A DNA stretch of 64,000 bases from JBHOQS01 sp042408875 (GCA_042408875.1 JBHOQS010000011.1:1-64000); one strand, 5' to 3'. Shown: positions 1 to 8,264, counted from the stretch's first letter. Program-made: numbers and translations. The notes: a model not told the origin generated them from the sequence alone.

Positions 1-286
1 CGAAGCAGTAGTTGCCCCACTGCGGATCGCGGGCCAGCCAGTACACCGTGGGATCGGTGAGGTCCTGGGCGCTCTTCAACGACGTGGCGATCATGTAAAA
101 CAACGGGAACAGAAACACGAACGCCACGTCCACCAGCATGACGTACGTGAACACGTGCAGGAAGGCGCGCTCTGTCTTGCGGCGGAGCACGAGGAAGTCA
201 AGGCCGCGCCGTCGCGCTTGCGGCATAGCCAGAGTGCTGGGGGCCACCTGCGGTCGTGGTACGGTCGCCGGAATGCGCGCCTGCAT
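1..286 (-). CDS. carbohydrate ABC transporter permease, MalG type (3' part outside window)
   Basis: The reverse strand is open from an ATG at 286 to the window edge, giving the first 95 residues of a membrane protein. A GGGAGG ribosome site lies a few bases upstream. After a basic N-terminus comes a strongly hydrophobic first helix ending FPLFYMIATSLKS and then DLTDP; this is the usual opening of MalG/UgpE-type inner-membrane permeases of sugar ABC importers. It runs opposite to the sugar ABC operon at 2.8-6.1 kb, so it belongs to a second transporter that continues leftwards. The EAA loop lies outside the window, so the assignment rests on the N-terminal pattern only. Confidence 0.75.
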   Translation of the reverse strand, partial: MQARIPATVPRPQVAPSTLAMPQARRRGLDFLVLRRKTERAFLHVFTYVMLVDVAFVFLFPLFYMIATSLKSAQDLTDPTVYWLARDPQWGNYCF

Positions 287-535
287 TAGAGCCTCCCTGG
301 GCAGCTGGGCATCTCGCTTCCAGGGTAGCATGGCGAGGTTTCAACAAAGGTGACGATATGGATACAAAAGTTACAGGCTGGTTACGATCATGTAACCTGC
401 GCCGGCAGGCGCACCCAGGACGTTGTTGCAGGCCGGCTACCAGGGCTCACCAGCGCGCTGTGCAGACGGCCGGATCGCTGGCAGGGCGTCGCGACGGGCG
501 CGATGCCGGGCCGTTCCATCCGGCGGAGGAAGTGT

Positions 536-1531
536 ATGGCACGGCAGACCACAGGCATCGCTGCGCTGGACGATTTTCTCGATTACTGCCTGATCGAAGA
601 AGGGCTGACTCCGGCCACCATCGCTACCTACCGGCAGGTGCTGTCCGCCTTCTGCACCTGGGCTGCCCAAGCCCGTGAGGCCGGGGACTTCTCGCCGGAT
701 CTGCTCACCCGCGACCTGCTGCGCGGCTGGCAGCATCACCTCATCGCCGAGCGCAGGTTGGACACGGCCACCTATGTGAAGTACATCAGCGCCCTGCGCT
801 CGTTTCTGGCCTACCTGCACGAGGAGCGGCTGACAGAACTCACTCGCGACGACGTGCGGCTGCCGAAGGGGTATCTCGACCTGTCATCGGTGAAGGCGCT
901 CACGCTAGAGGAGCTGACCGCGCTGGTGCAGGCGCCGGATCCGCGCACACCGTGGGGGCGCCGTGACCGCGCTCTGCTGGCACTGCTGTACAGCACGGGC
1001 ATGCGCATCGCCGAGCTATGCAGCCTCAACCGCTCGCACATTCCAGTGGACCGGCTCTGCCGCGGGGAGGTGCTGGAGCTGCCTATCGTCGGCAAAGGAC
1101 GGAAGCCGCGCGTGGTGTTTGTGGACCGGCTGGCGCAGGAGCTTTTGAAGGTGTATCTGGAGAGCCGCGATGACGACCTGGCGCCGCTCTTTCGGCCCTA
1201 TCGCGGCAGGCCGAACGCCGAGGGGCGGCTCACCCCGCGCATGATCCAGCGCGCCATCGATAAATATGCGAAAAAGGCCGGGCTGGCCTCTTCCCCTACA
1301 CCGCACACGCTGCGGCACTCCTTCGCCGTGCACAAGCTCCAGGCCGGCGCCGACACGCGCATCGTGCAGGCCTTCCTCGGCCACGCCTCCCTCGCCACCA
1401 CGCAGCGCTACACCCGCATCACCGACCGCTATCTGCGCGAGGCCTACAAACGGGCGCACCGCAGCCTGCCAGTGGGGGAGACGGCCCTCACCCCCGGCCC
1501 TCCTTCCGAAGCGTCGGGAGAGGGGAGATGA
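536..1531 (+). CDS. tyrosine recombinase (XerC/XerD family)
   Basis: A 331-residue integrase/recombinase. I chose the ATG at 536 because GGAGG lies about 8 bases upstream and the protein then begins where Xer proteins begin, with a SAM-like DNA-binding domain (about residues 10-95). The catalytic domain follows with the conserved set: Arg in STGMRIAELC, Lys in GKGRKPR, His and Arg in HTLRHSFAVH, His in FLGHASLATT, and the nucleophilic Tyr in QRYTRI. Length and motifs fit XerC/XerD, which resolve chromosome dimers at dif. No dif-like site or prophage is adjacent, so a chromosomal role is likelier than a phage integrase. XerC and XerD cannot be separated from sequence alone. Confidence 0.9.
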   Translation: MARQTTGIAALDDFLDYCLIEEGLTPATIATYRQVLSAFCTWAAQAREAGDFSPDLLTRDLLRGWQHHLIAERRLDTATYVKYISALRSFLAYLHEERLTELTRDDVRLPKGYLDLSSVKALTLEELTALVQAPDPRTPWGRRDRALLALLYSTGMRIAELCSLNRSHIPVDRLCRGEVLELPIVGKGRKPRVVFVDRLAQELLKVYLESRDDDLAPLFRPYRGRPNAEGRLTPRMIQRAIDKYAKKAGLASSPTPHTLRHSFAVHKLQAGADTRIVQAFLGHASLATTQRYTRITDRYLREAYKRAHRSLPVGETALTPGPPSEASGEGR

Positions 1532-1599
1532 AGCTCCAGGCTGGCTACCCCGGCGCGGCGAGCAGGCCGAAGCTGCGGGAGAGGGGCCGGGGTGAGGGC
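1484..1599. repeat. imperfect inverted repeat between convergent genes
   Basis: GCCCTCACCCCCGGCCC at 1484-1500 is matched in inverse by GGGCCGGGGTGAGGGC near 1584-1599, with one inserted base. A third partial copy (GGGAGAGGGG) sits at 1516-1525. The left arm is inside the end of the recombinase gene and the right arm abuts the stop codon of the convergent MoxR gene. It could form a long stem in either transcript and resembles a dispersed palindromic repeat. A two-way terminator role is inference. Confidence 0.6.
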
Positions 1600-2567
1600 T
1601 ACCTGCGCGCTGGCTCCTCCACGAGCGGCACCGCGGTCTGCTCCAGCACAGCGCGGATGATGTCCTCGGCGGTGCGGCCGCGCAGCTGGCTCTCGGCGCG
1701 CAGGATCAGGCGGTGCGCCAGCGTGGCCGGGGCCATACGCTTGACGTCATCAGGCAGGACGTAGTCGCGCCCGTGCATCGCCGCCCAGGCCTGCGCCGCG
1801 CGCACCAGCGCCAGGCTACCGCGCGGGCTGGCACCGAGTGCCAGGTCGGGGTGCTCGCGCGTGGCCCGCACCAGGCGCAGGGCATAGTCACGCACCGCGT
1901 TATCGACGTGCACCTGCCACACCAGCGGTGCCAGCTCGACGATGCGCTCGGCACGCTCCACCGGTTCCAGGGTCTCGATGGGGTGCTGCCCGCGCAGGTT
2001 GACCAGCATCGTGGCTTCATCTTCGAACGAGGGATAGCCCACGCGCAGGCGCATCAGGAACCGGTCGAGCTGCGCCTCCGGCAGGGGGAAGGTCCCCTCG
2101 TATTCGATGGGGTTCTGGGTGGCGATCACCAAAAACGGCCGGGGCAGCACACGCGTTTCCCCGTCGACCGTGATCTGCCGCTCGGCCATGCACTCGAGCA
2201 GGGCGGACTGGGTGCGCGGCGTCGCCCGATTGATCTCATCGGCCAGGAGCACGTTCACGAACGCCGGGCCGGGGCGGAATTCAAACTCGCCGGTGCGCTG
2301 GTTGTAGACCGACACGCCGGTGACGTCGTTTGGCAGCAGGTCGGGCGTGAACTGGATACGCTTGAACTGTCCGCCGATGGAGATAGCCGTAGCGCGAGCG
2401 AGCATGGTCTTGCCGGTGCCCGGCACATCCTCGAACAGAATGTGCCCCTCACACAGGAGCGCCACCAGCACCATCTCGAGCACGTCGCGCTTGCCGACGA
2501 TGACGCGCTCGATGTTGGCAATCACGCGCTCGCAGAAGGCTTGGATCTCGCGCACCCCACCATCCAC
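1599..2567 (-). CDS. MoxR-family AAA+ ATPase
   Basis: About 322 residues, an AAA+ chaperone-type ATPase of the MoxR class. Visible motifs are Walker A in VPGTGKTMLA, Walker B in LLADEINRA, the sensor-1 region VIATQNPIEYEGT and the arginine-rich LDRFLMRLRVGYP. I prefer the GTG at 2567, which has AGGGAG six bases upstream; ATG codons at 2594 and 2615 would extend it by 9-16 residues without a clear ribosome site. MoxR genes usually precede DUF58 and VWA genes that act with them, but here the next genes are unrelated, so its client is unknown. Confidence 0.9.
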   Translation of the reverse strand: MDGGVREIQAFCERVIANIERVIVGKRDVLEMVLVALLCEGHILFEDVPGTGKTMLARATAISIGGQFKRIQFTPDLLPNDVTGVSVYNQRTGEFEFRPGPAFVNVLLADEINRATPRTQSALLECMAERQITVDGETRVLPRPFLVIATQNPIEYEGTFPLPEAQLDRFLMRLRVGYPSFEDEATMLVNLRGQHPIETLEPVERAERIVELAPLVWQVHVDNAVRDYALRLVRATREHPDLALGASPRGSLALVRAAQAWAAMHGRDYVLPDDVKRMAPATLAHRLILRAESQLRGRTAEDIIRAVLEQTAVPLVEEPARR

Positions 2568-2702
2568 GCTGGCTCTCCCTCGTACATGCATCATAGCACA
2601 GCACCGCCGGGCCATAGGCCGGGCAACGTATCACCTCTTGAAGATCGGCACGCGACACATGTACTCGTGACGATGAAATGTACTATCTGACTTGAAGACA
2701 TA

Positions 2703-2734
2703 TTGACGCGATCATCTGCTCGGAGTATACTCCG
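2703..2734 (+). promoter_or_regulatory. promoter with overlapping palindromic operator for the sugar ABC operon
   Basis: TTGACG at 2703-2708 and TATACT at 2726-2731 are separated by 17 bp, a near-consensus housekeeping promoter about 100 bp upstream of the binding-protein gene. The -10 box is embedded in a perfect 14-bp palindrome, CGGAGTATACTCCG (2721-2734). Such a dyad across a -10 box is typical of a repressor site, possibly LacI/GntR-like. Which repressor binds is unknown, as none is adjacent. Confidence 0.65.
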
Positions 2735-2839
2735 GGTGTTCCATCGGCTAGGCCGGCGACACAACCGCCACTCTGTGCTGAGTGGCGGCGGCGTGAACGG
2801 TATGGCGTGCTGACGGCTGGTGAAAGGAAGGTGGCGTGG

Positions 2840-4180
2840 ATGGTTCCCCTCTCACGGCGACACGTGGTGCTGACGCTGAGCACGGCTGCGGTCTCGTCAT
2901 TTGTGGCGGCTGCCTGCCAGCCGGCTGCGCAGACGCCCAAACAGGCCGGGGGCAGAGCGTCGATTCGCTGGCAGTTCCGCGGCAGTGACGAAGACCTGAA
3001 AGCCGCGCAGGGTTTCGTCGAGCAGACGTTCCTGAAAACCCACCCGAACATCGAGCTCACCATTGAGCCGGCCCCGGACGGCCGCGATGAGAAACTCGTC
3101 GCCGCAATGGTCGGCGGCAATGCCCCAGATGTGTTCGAGTCCTGGACAGACAATGTCACCCAGTTCGCCGACCGCGGCCAGGTCCTCGACGTCGATCCCT
3201 TGGTCAAGCGGGATATCAAGTCCGACGAGCTGAAAGACTTTTACGAGTGGCAGTGGCGCGACTTCGTGCTGCCGAGCAAGATCCGCTTTGGCCTGCCGAA
3301 GTACGTCAACGTCATGGTTATCTGGTACAACAAAGACATGTTTGACCGGATGGGCGTGAAGCCGCCGGACATGAACTGGACCCATGATGAGTATGCCGAG
3401 GCAGCCAGGCGAATGACGGTCAAGCGGGGCGACCAGGTCGATACCCTCGGCCTGTACTACCCGGTGTGGAGCTGGGACCGCTATTGGTACAAGATCGAGG
3501 CCTGGGGCGGCCAGGTGGTTGATCCGAACGATACGACGCGATGCCTCTTAGGCGAGGACAAAGCGCAGGCAGCCCTCGAGTGGGTGCGCAAACTCATGTG
3601 GGATGACAAGGCCATGGCCCAGCGCCTGCTGCTCGCTCCGATGGGACAGGGCTTCAACACACAGGCGCTCTTTGCCTCCGGCAAGTTCGCCATGGTCGAG
3701 GATGGCTTCTATCCCTTCTCCATGGCCCGCAATATCCAGAGGCAGATTAACTGGCGCTACATGCATACGCCCACCGGGCCGGCCCGCCGGCGGGTGCTGG
3801 GCACCACCGACGGGTTCGTTATCTGGAAGGGGACGAAGTACCCCGATGCGGCCTGGGAGCTGCTGAAGTATCTGGCTGGCCCGGACTACCAGCAGAACCA
3901 GGTGCGCGCAACTGGCCTGCTGCCGGTGCGCTACTCGGTGCTGGACCAATGGAAGAAAATCTGCATCGAGCGCTTCCCGGAACTGGCCGACGTGAACCTC
4001 GATGTTGGCCCCGAAGCCATGAAGATGGGCTACCCGGGCAACCGTATCTTGTTCAAGAAAGATGCTGAGGCGCGGCAGATCATCGTGGCGGCTCTGGAGA
4101 AGGTCTTTATCGTCGGCAGCACACCGGTGAGCTACTTCAAAGACGTGGCCAAGCAGGTGACGGATCAGATGCGCTCGTAG
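2840..4180 (+). CDS. sugar ABC transporter substrate-binding lipoprotein (family 1)
   Basis: Extracellular solute-binding protein of 446 residues. The start at 2840 follows AAGGAAGG at a good distance and gives a secretion signal with a twin Arg (LSRRHVV) and a lipobox ending AAAC, so Cys26 is the probable lipid-anchored residue; export by the Tat route is possible. The mature part has the family-1 pattern: DVFESWTDN, YNKDMFDRMGVKPP and a C-terminal tail with AARQIIVAALEKV. It is the first gene of an operon with two permeases and should capture a sugar or oligosaccharide outside the cell. No ABC ATPase is encoded nearby, so a shared ATPase is likely. The substrate cannot be told. Confidence 0.9.
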   Translation: MVPLSRRHVVLTLSTAAVSSFVAAACQPAAQTPKQAGGRASIRWQFRGSDEDLKAAQGFVEQTFLKTHPNIELTIEPAPDGRDEKLVAAMVGGNAPDVFESWTDNVTQFADRGQVLDVDPLVKRDIKSDELKDFYEWQWRDFVLPSKIRFGLPKYVNVMVIWYNKDMFDRMGVKPPDMNWTHDEYAEAARRMTVKRGDQVDTLGLYYPVWSWDRYWYKIEAWGGQVVDPNDTTRCLLGEDKAQAALEWVRKLMWDDKAMAQRLLLAPMGQGFNTQALFASGKFAMVEDGFYPFSMARNIQRQINWRYMHTPTGPARRRVLGTTDGFVIWKGTKYPDAAWELLKYLAGPDYQQNQVRATGLLPVRYSVLDQWKKICIERFPELADVNLDVGPEAMKMGYPGNRILFKKDAEARQIIVAALEKVFIVGSTPVSYFKDVAKQVTDQMRS

Positions 4181-4288
4181 GCGTGTCCTGCGACGCAGAA
4201 GATCAAGATCAGTGCCGGCCGGTAGGAGCATGCGTGCTTCGCCGGCCGGCGATGTCCATCTGGCATGCTCGTACGCGCACGCTCGTAC

Positions 4289-4314
4289 GAGGAGAGCGGT
4301 TGAGGAGAGCGGTT
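4289..4314 (+). repeat. perfect 13-bp tandem duplication carrying the ribosome site of the next gene
   Basis: The unit GAGGAGAGCGGTT occurs twice back to back (4289-4301 and 4302-4314) and ends immediately before the ATG at 4315. Each copy carries a Shine-Dalgarno core, so the duplication doubles the ribosome site. Just upstream GCTCGTACG is also repeated (4267-4275 and 4281-4289). Confidence 0.9.
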
Positions 4315-5259
4315 ATGGCCACCGGACGCCTCGAGACGCCTACGGCTGCACGCACGAGAAGCTGGCCTCGCCTGTCGCAGCGCACCGTTGAAGAGTTGAC
4401 AGCGTACCTCTTCCTCTCCCCTTGGATCATCGGCTTTCTGGTGTTTACCGCTGGGGCAATGATTGCCTCGTTCTTTATCAGTCTGAATGAGACTGACTTA
4501 CTCTCGATCTCAAAATTCATCGGGCTGCGTAATTACCAGCGCGCCTTTCTGGCCCCGCTCTTTCACAAGGCACTGGCGGTGACGGTGTACTACACAGCGC
4601 TGGTGGTCCCCCTCGGCACGATCATCGCCCTTGCCATTGCCTTGATGCTGAACCAGAAGGTCTGGCCGATCGGTGTCTGGCGAACGATTTACTATCTGCC
4701 AGCGGTCGTGTCAGGCGTGGCCGTGGCGCTCCTGTGGGGCTGGGTGCTGAACCCTGACTACGGCCTGGTCAACCAGGGGCTAGCGTTGCTGGGTATCAAG
4801 GGGCCGCGCTGGTTTGCTTCAGAGCAATGGGCGGTGCCCGGCCTAGTGCTGATCGCCCTCTGGGGTACCGGCACGAATATGCTGCTCTACCTAGCCGGGC
4901 TCCAGAGTATTCCGACGGAACTCCAGGAGGCAGCGAAGATCGACGGCGCAGGCCCCTGGGCCGTGTTCCGGCATGTCACCTTGCCACTGCTCACGCCAAC
5001 GATCTTCTTTAACGTAGTCATCAACATTATCGGCTCATTCCAAGTCTTTACCAACGCCTATATCCTGACACAAGGCGGGCCGAACAATGCCACGTTGACC
5101 ATGGTGCTGTATCTGTATCGTGAGGGCTTCCAGCTTTTCCACTTCGGATACGCCTCAGCCATTGCCTGGATCCTGTTCGCGATCATTCTCTTCTTCACGC
5201 TGATCCTCATCCGGAGCTCGAGCCTCTGGGTATACTACGAGGGAGGGCTGCGCCGATGA
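4315..5259 (+). CDS. sugar ABC transporter permease, MalF/UgpA type
   Basis: An inner-membrane permease of 314 residues with about six hydrophobic helices. It opens with a basic cytoplasmic tail, then AYLFLSPWIIGFLVFTAG as first helix. The EAA loop that docks the ATPase is clear: ELQEAAKIDGAGPWAVFRHVTLP. The ATG at 4315 is chosen because it directly follows a duplicated GGAG-rich ribosome site; the frame is open further upstream but codes for nothing membrane-like. It overlaps the next permease gene by four bases (ATGA), showing translational coupling, and completes the channel for the binding protein at 2840. Confidence 0.93.
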   Translation: MATGRLETPTAARTRSWPRLSQRTVEELTAYLFLSPWIIGFLVFTAGAMIASFFISLNETDLLSISKFIGLRNYQRAFLAPLFHKALAVTVYYTALVVPLGTIIALAIALMLNQKVWPIGVWRTIYYLPAVVSGVAVALLWGWVLNPDYGLVNQGLALLGIKGPRWFASEQWAVPGLVLIALWGTGTNMLLYLAGLQSIPTELQEAAKIDGAGPWAVFRHVTLPLLTPTIFFNVVINIIGSFQVFTNAYILTQGGPNNATLTMVLYLYREGFQLFHFGYASAIAWILFAIILFFTLILIRSSSLWVYYEGGLRR

Positions 5260-6134
5260 CCGTCGCTTCTGTACACGCTGGCTCCAGGGCAGCCCGGCAG
5301 CCACTTCCGCTCGGCAGGATCGCCGGCCGCACTGTGCTCTACTTGCTCGTCGCCACCGGGGCGGTGCTCTATGCGATGCCCTTCGTATGGATGCTCTCCA
5401 CGTCGGTGAAGCCGGGCTACCAAGTGTATCTCATCCCCCCGGTATGGATCCCGGCGAGGTTCGAGTGGGAGAATTATATCCGCCCGTGGCTGAATCTTCC
5501 GTTCGCTACTTTCTATCGGAATACGATCATCATCACCGTACTGGGGATGACCGGCACGTTGCTGTCGAGCTCGCTCGTGGCCTTTGCCTTCGCGCGTATG
5601 CGTTTTCGCGGGCGCGATTTGCTCTTCCTACTCGTGCTGAGCACAATGATGCTCCCCAGCCAGGTGACCCTCGTTCCTCTCTATATCTTGTTTTCGAAGC
5701 TTGGCTGGATCAATACGTTCCTGCCTTTGATCGTGCCGCAGTGGTTCGGCTCCGCGTTTAACATCTTCCTCTTGCGCCAGTACATGATGACGATACCGCT
5801 GGAGATGGACGATGCGGCGCGCATCGATGGGGCAGGATGGTTCCAGTTGTACTGGCGCATCTTGATGCCGCTGTCGGCGCCAGCGCTTGGTGTAGTAGCG
5901 ATCTTCAGCTTCACATTCAACTGGAATGACTATCTGCACCCGCTCATCTACCTGAACGCTGTGCAGAACTTCACTGTCTCCCTGGGCTTGCCGCTGCTGA
6001 ACTCGCGCTACGTGACCGAGATTCAGCAGACGATGGCGCAGTCAGTGCTGGCTATTCTGCCGGTGCTGGCGGTGTTCTTCTTCGCCCAGCGGTACTACAT
6101 CCAGGGGATCGTCATCTCTGGTGTGAAGGGCTGA
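5256..6134 (+). CDS. sugar ABC transporter permease, MalG/UgpE type
   Basis: Second permease subunit, 292 residues, starting in the ATGA overlap with the upstream permease. The first helix ends AMPFVWMLSTSVKPG, the family hallmark, and the EAA loop reads MDDAARIDGAGWFQLYWRILMPLSAP. The last residues, VISGVKG, are typical of MalG-type proteins. It forms the heterodimeric channel with the product of 4315-5259. No terminator hairpin with a T tract follows it, and no sugar-degrading enzyme follows either, so the substrate stays unknown. Confidence 0.93.
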   Translation: MTVASVHAGSRAARQPLPLGRIAGRTVLYLLVATGAVLYAMPFVWMLSTSVKPGYQVYLIPPVWIPARFEWENYIRPWLNLPFATFYRNTIIITVLGMTGTLLSSSLVAFAFARMRFRGRDLLFLLVLSTMMLPSQVTLVPLYILFSKLGWINTFLPLIVPQWFGSAFNIFLLRQYMMTIPLEMDDAARIDGAGWFQLYWRILMPLSAPALGVVAIFSFTFNWNDYLHPLIYLNAVQNFTVSLGLPLLNSRYVTEIQQTMAQSVLAILPVLAVFFFAQRYYIQGIVISGVKG

Positions 6135-6265
6135 GGACCTCCAGACGATCCTCCCGCAGCGCGAGGGGGCTTGCCCACCAGGCTCATGCGTCGGGGCATG
6201 CCAGCCTGCTAACCTGATCGTGCGCGGTGCGGCCGTGTCGCACAGGCCGCGCGGCAGGAGCAGGC

Positions 6266-6838
6266 ATGGTTGCGAGAGTTCGGCTAGGCCTGGACGCCGC
6301 GCTGGGGTTGCTTGGTCTCGGGCTGGTGCTGGCGCTGATAACGTCGCAGGCCGGTCCCCCTGAGCAGGCGATCCGGCAGCACCAGGCTGGTGCGTTCGGG
6401 CGGGAGCAGGAGGACCTCGCGCCGCTTCCGGCCTCGGAGGTGCGGTATCTCGCCAGCCCGCGTGAGGTGCGCGGGCACCTAGCCGCGCTGCTCGGCCTCG
6501 AGCTGCCGCCCGAGCTCGAGCCGGTGACGGCAAGTCTCCAGCTCGATCGTTCGGCTGGCCGGCTCGTTGCCGCCGAAGCCCGCGTGACGGTTCTCCTCGA
6601 CGGGACGCCCGTGCAGTTCACCGCCGTCTGGCAGCATCCTCGCTTGCCGCGGCCTGCCCTCCCGCCGCTCGTTCGCGCCGAGACGGGCAACCTCCCGGCT
6701 GAACTGCCACGCCTTACCTGGGAAGCCTATGAGGTGCACTTCTCCGCTACCTGCGCGGGTCCGGCGTGCACGGCTGAGCTGGTGTGGCGCCTGGCGCAGT
6801 ATCTGGAGACCGCCGCAGAGCAGCGGCGGCTCGCCTGA
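6266..6838 (+). CDS. hypothetical exported or membrane-anchored protein
   Basis: A 190-residue protein not recognised as any family. The ATG at 6266 has AGGAG five bases upstream. Residues about 7-28 form one hydrophobic segment (LDAALGLLGLGLVLALI), which could be an uncleaved signal anchor. The rest is soluble and rich in Leu, Pro and Arg, with two Cys close together near the C-terminus (CAGPAC). It lies between the sugar ABC operon and a tRNA group and shares no operon with either. Confidence 0.55.
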   Translation: MVARVRLGLDAALGLLGLGLVLALITSQAGPPEQAIRQHQAGAFGREQEDLAPLPASEVRYLASPREVRGHLAALLGLELPPELEPVTASLQLDRSAGRLVAAEARVTVLLDGTPVQFTAVWQHPRLPRPALPPLVRAETGNLPAELPRLTWEAYEVHFSATCAGPACTAELVWRLAQYLETAAEQRRLA

Positions 6839-6900
6839 GCAGGGACGAGGGCATGGATCCTCGCACCGGCCATACGAGCACGTGGAGCACATGAACGTCT

Positions 6901-6929
6901 TTGCGACCGTCTGGCGCCTATGCTATACT
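6901..6929 (+). promoter_or_regulatory. promoter of the first tRNA gene
   Basis: TTGCGA (6901-6906) and TATACT (6924-6929) are 17 bp apart. Transcription would start near 6936, about 12 bases before the mature tRNA end at 6948. Confidence 0.75.
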
Positions 6930-6947
6930 TACTGCTGCCAAGCTCAG

Positions 6948-7024
6948 GCGCCCGTAGCTCAGCGGATTAGAGCGCAGCCCTGCGGAGGCTGAGGCCGGAG
7001 GTTCGAATCCTCTCGGGCGTGCCA
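6948..7024 (+). tRNA. tRNA-Arg, anticodon GCG
   Basis: Full cloverleaf: acceptor GCGCCCG pairs with CGGGCGT, D stem GCTC/GAGC, anticodon stem CAGCC/GGCTG enclosing the loop CTGCGGA, T stem GGAGG/CCTCT with TTCGAAT. The CCA end is encoded (7022-7024). The loop places GCG at positions 34-36, reading CGC. Most bacteria read CGC with an ACG tRNA deaminated to inosine, so this anticodon is notable. Confidence 0.88.
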
Positions 7025-7052
7025 GATGCTCCTCGTCTCTTGAAGGGCTTCA

Positions 7053-7090
7053 CCGGGCCGGTTCGACGCAGGTGTGCGCTACCGGCCCGG
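7053..7090 (+). terminator. GC-rich hairpin after tRNA-Arg(GCG), possible terminator or processing signal
   Basis: CCGGGCCGGT (7053-7062) is perfectly complementary to ACCGGCCCGG (7081-7090) around an 18-base loop. There is no T tract after it, so simple intrinsic termination is doubtful; it sits between the first and second tRNA genes. Confidence 0.4.
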
Positions 7091-7136
7091 CAGAACCCGG
7101 GCGTCCGAGGCACGCTCGCATACGATTCGAGGGACC

Positions 7137-7210
7137 GGGCGATTAGCTCAGCTGGTTAGAGCGCAGCGTTGACATCGCTGAGGTCAGTGGTTCAAATCCA
7201 CTATCGCCCA
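7137..7210 (+). tRNA. tRNA-Val, anticodon GAC
   Basis: Acceptor GGGCGAT pairs with ATCGCCC, anticodon stem CAGCG/CGCTG encloses TTGACAT, giving GAC. T arm AGTGG TTCAAAT CCACT. The discriminator is A7210 and CCA is not fully encoded. Confidence 0.93.
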
Positions 7211-7214
7211 CCGC

Positions 7215-7286
7215 GCCTCCGTAGCTCAGTGGAAGAGCAGCTGCCTTCTAAGCAGCGGGTCGCAGGTTCGAATCCTGTCGGGGGTG
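7215..7286 (+). tRNA. tRNA-Arg, anticodon TCT
   Basis: Acceptor GCCTCCG pairs with CGGGGGT (two G-T type pairs), D stem GCTC/GAGC, anticodon stem GCTGC/GCAGC encloses CTTCTAA, giving TCT for AGA codons. Only four bases separate it from tRNA-Val, so the two are probably processed from one transcript. Confidence 0.92.
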
Positions 7287-7301
7287 CCGTCCAGGACGAC
7301 A

Positions 7302-7341
7302 CCGCCGCGCCTGCCCCGCCCGCGGGAAGGCGCGGCGGCTT
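7302..7341 (+). terminator. hairpin terminator after the tRNA-Val/tRNA-Arg pair
   Basis: CCGCCGCGCC (7302-7311) pairs with GGCGCGGCGG (7329-7338), followed by CTTT. The 10-bp GC stem with a short T run lies just past the tRNA-Arg(TCT) gene and before tRNA-Leu. Confidence 0.55.
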
Positions 7342-7361
7342 TCCTGGAGGCCTTTGCACAT

Positions 7362-7445
7362 GCGCTCGTGGCGGAATGGCAGACGCGCTAGGTTGAGGGC
7401 CTAGTGCCCGTTAAGGGCATGAGAGTTCGAGTCTCTCCGAGCGCA
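7362..7445 (+). tRNA. tRNA-Leu, anticodon GAG
   Basis: Class II tRNA with a long variable arm (TGCCCGTTAAGGGCA). Acceptor GCGCTCG pairs with CGAGCGC, anticodon stem CTAGG/CCTAG encloses TTGAGGG, giving GAG for CTC/CTT codons. Confidence 0.93.
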
Positions 7446-7691
7446 CCGCCTCTTCCCCTCCGCACCTGCCGGCGGCGTCGGGAACAGCGCCGTTGAGCAC
7501 CGCTTCCTGGGTCTTGGCATCGGTGCCGACCAGAGTTCACGGAGCAGTGCCCCGCCGGTCGAAGGGGTACGCCTTCCACGCGTGAGGATATGCGGTTCCG
7601 TGCCGCCGGTCCCCGCCCCTCGCTGCTCCGCTGCAACTGTGCCGTGGTCGCCAACAGGGTCGTTGGGACACCGGTCGAAAGGCAGGCCGCT

Positions 7692-8189
7692 GTGGAGCGC
7701 ACACTCGTTCTGAACGCCACGTACGAGCCGCTGACGTTCATCTCGGTGCGGCGCGCGGTGGTTCTGCTGCTGCGCGAGAAGGCCGAGGTGGTAGAGGCTG
7801 CAGTCGAGCGCCGGCTGCGATCCGAGAAGTTCTCGATGCCGGTGCCGTTAGTCATCCGGCTCATCACGTACATTAAGATCCCGCAACGCTTCAACTTCCC
7901 GTTCACGCGTCGCGGCGTGCTGAATCGCGATAATCACACCTGCCAGTACTGCGGTGCGACCGGCGGGCCGCTGACGGTGGACCATGTGGTTCCCGTGTCA
8001 CGCGGCGGTGCCACGTCCTGGGAGAACTGCGTGGCCTGCTGCCCGAGCTGCAACGCCAGGAAGGGCGACCGCACACCAGAAGAGGCCGGCATGAAGCTGC
8101 TGAACAAGCCGGCCCGTCCTACCTATGTGGCCATCGCCTTCCTCGGGCGAGCCGGCGCACACGACGTGTTCAAGAAATACATCTACTAG
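7692..8189 (+). CDS. HNH endonuclease
   Basis: A 165-residue HNH nuclease of the small McrA-like type. The C-terminal half holds the zinc knuckle pairs CQYCG and CPSCNARKGDRTPEEAG flanking the catalytic core LTVDHVVPVSRGG and WENCV. The GTG at 7692 gives the usual family start ERTLVLNATYEPL and has AAAGGCAGG upstream; an ATG at 7590 would add an unlike, Arg/Cys-rich extension. Family members are stand-alone chromosomal genes of uncertain role. It stands alone, convergent with herA 75 bp downstream. Confidence 0.85.
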   Translation: MERTLVLNATYEPLTFISVRRAVVLLLREKAEVVEAAVERRLRSEKFSMPVPLVIRLITYIKIPQRFNFPFTRRGVLNRDNHTCQYCGATGGPLTVDHVVPVSRGGATSWENCVACCPSCNARKGDRTPEEAGMKLLNKPARPTYVAIAFLGRAGAHDVFKKYIY

Positions 8190-8264
8190 CACGAAGCCGT
8201 GTCCGTGCTCTTGTCCCAGGGCATGGATACGGGCCGTCCTCGCGCCCCGCTTCCTCCGGCGGCG

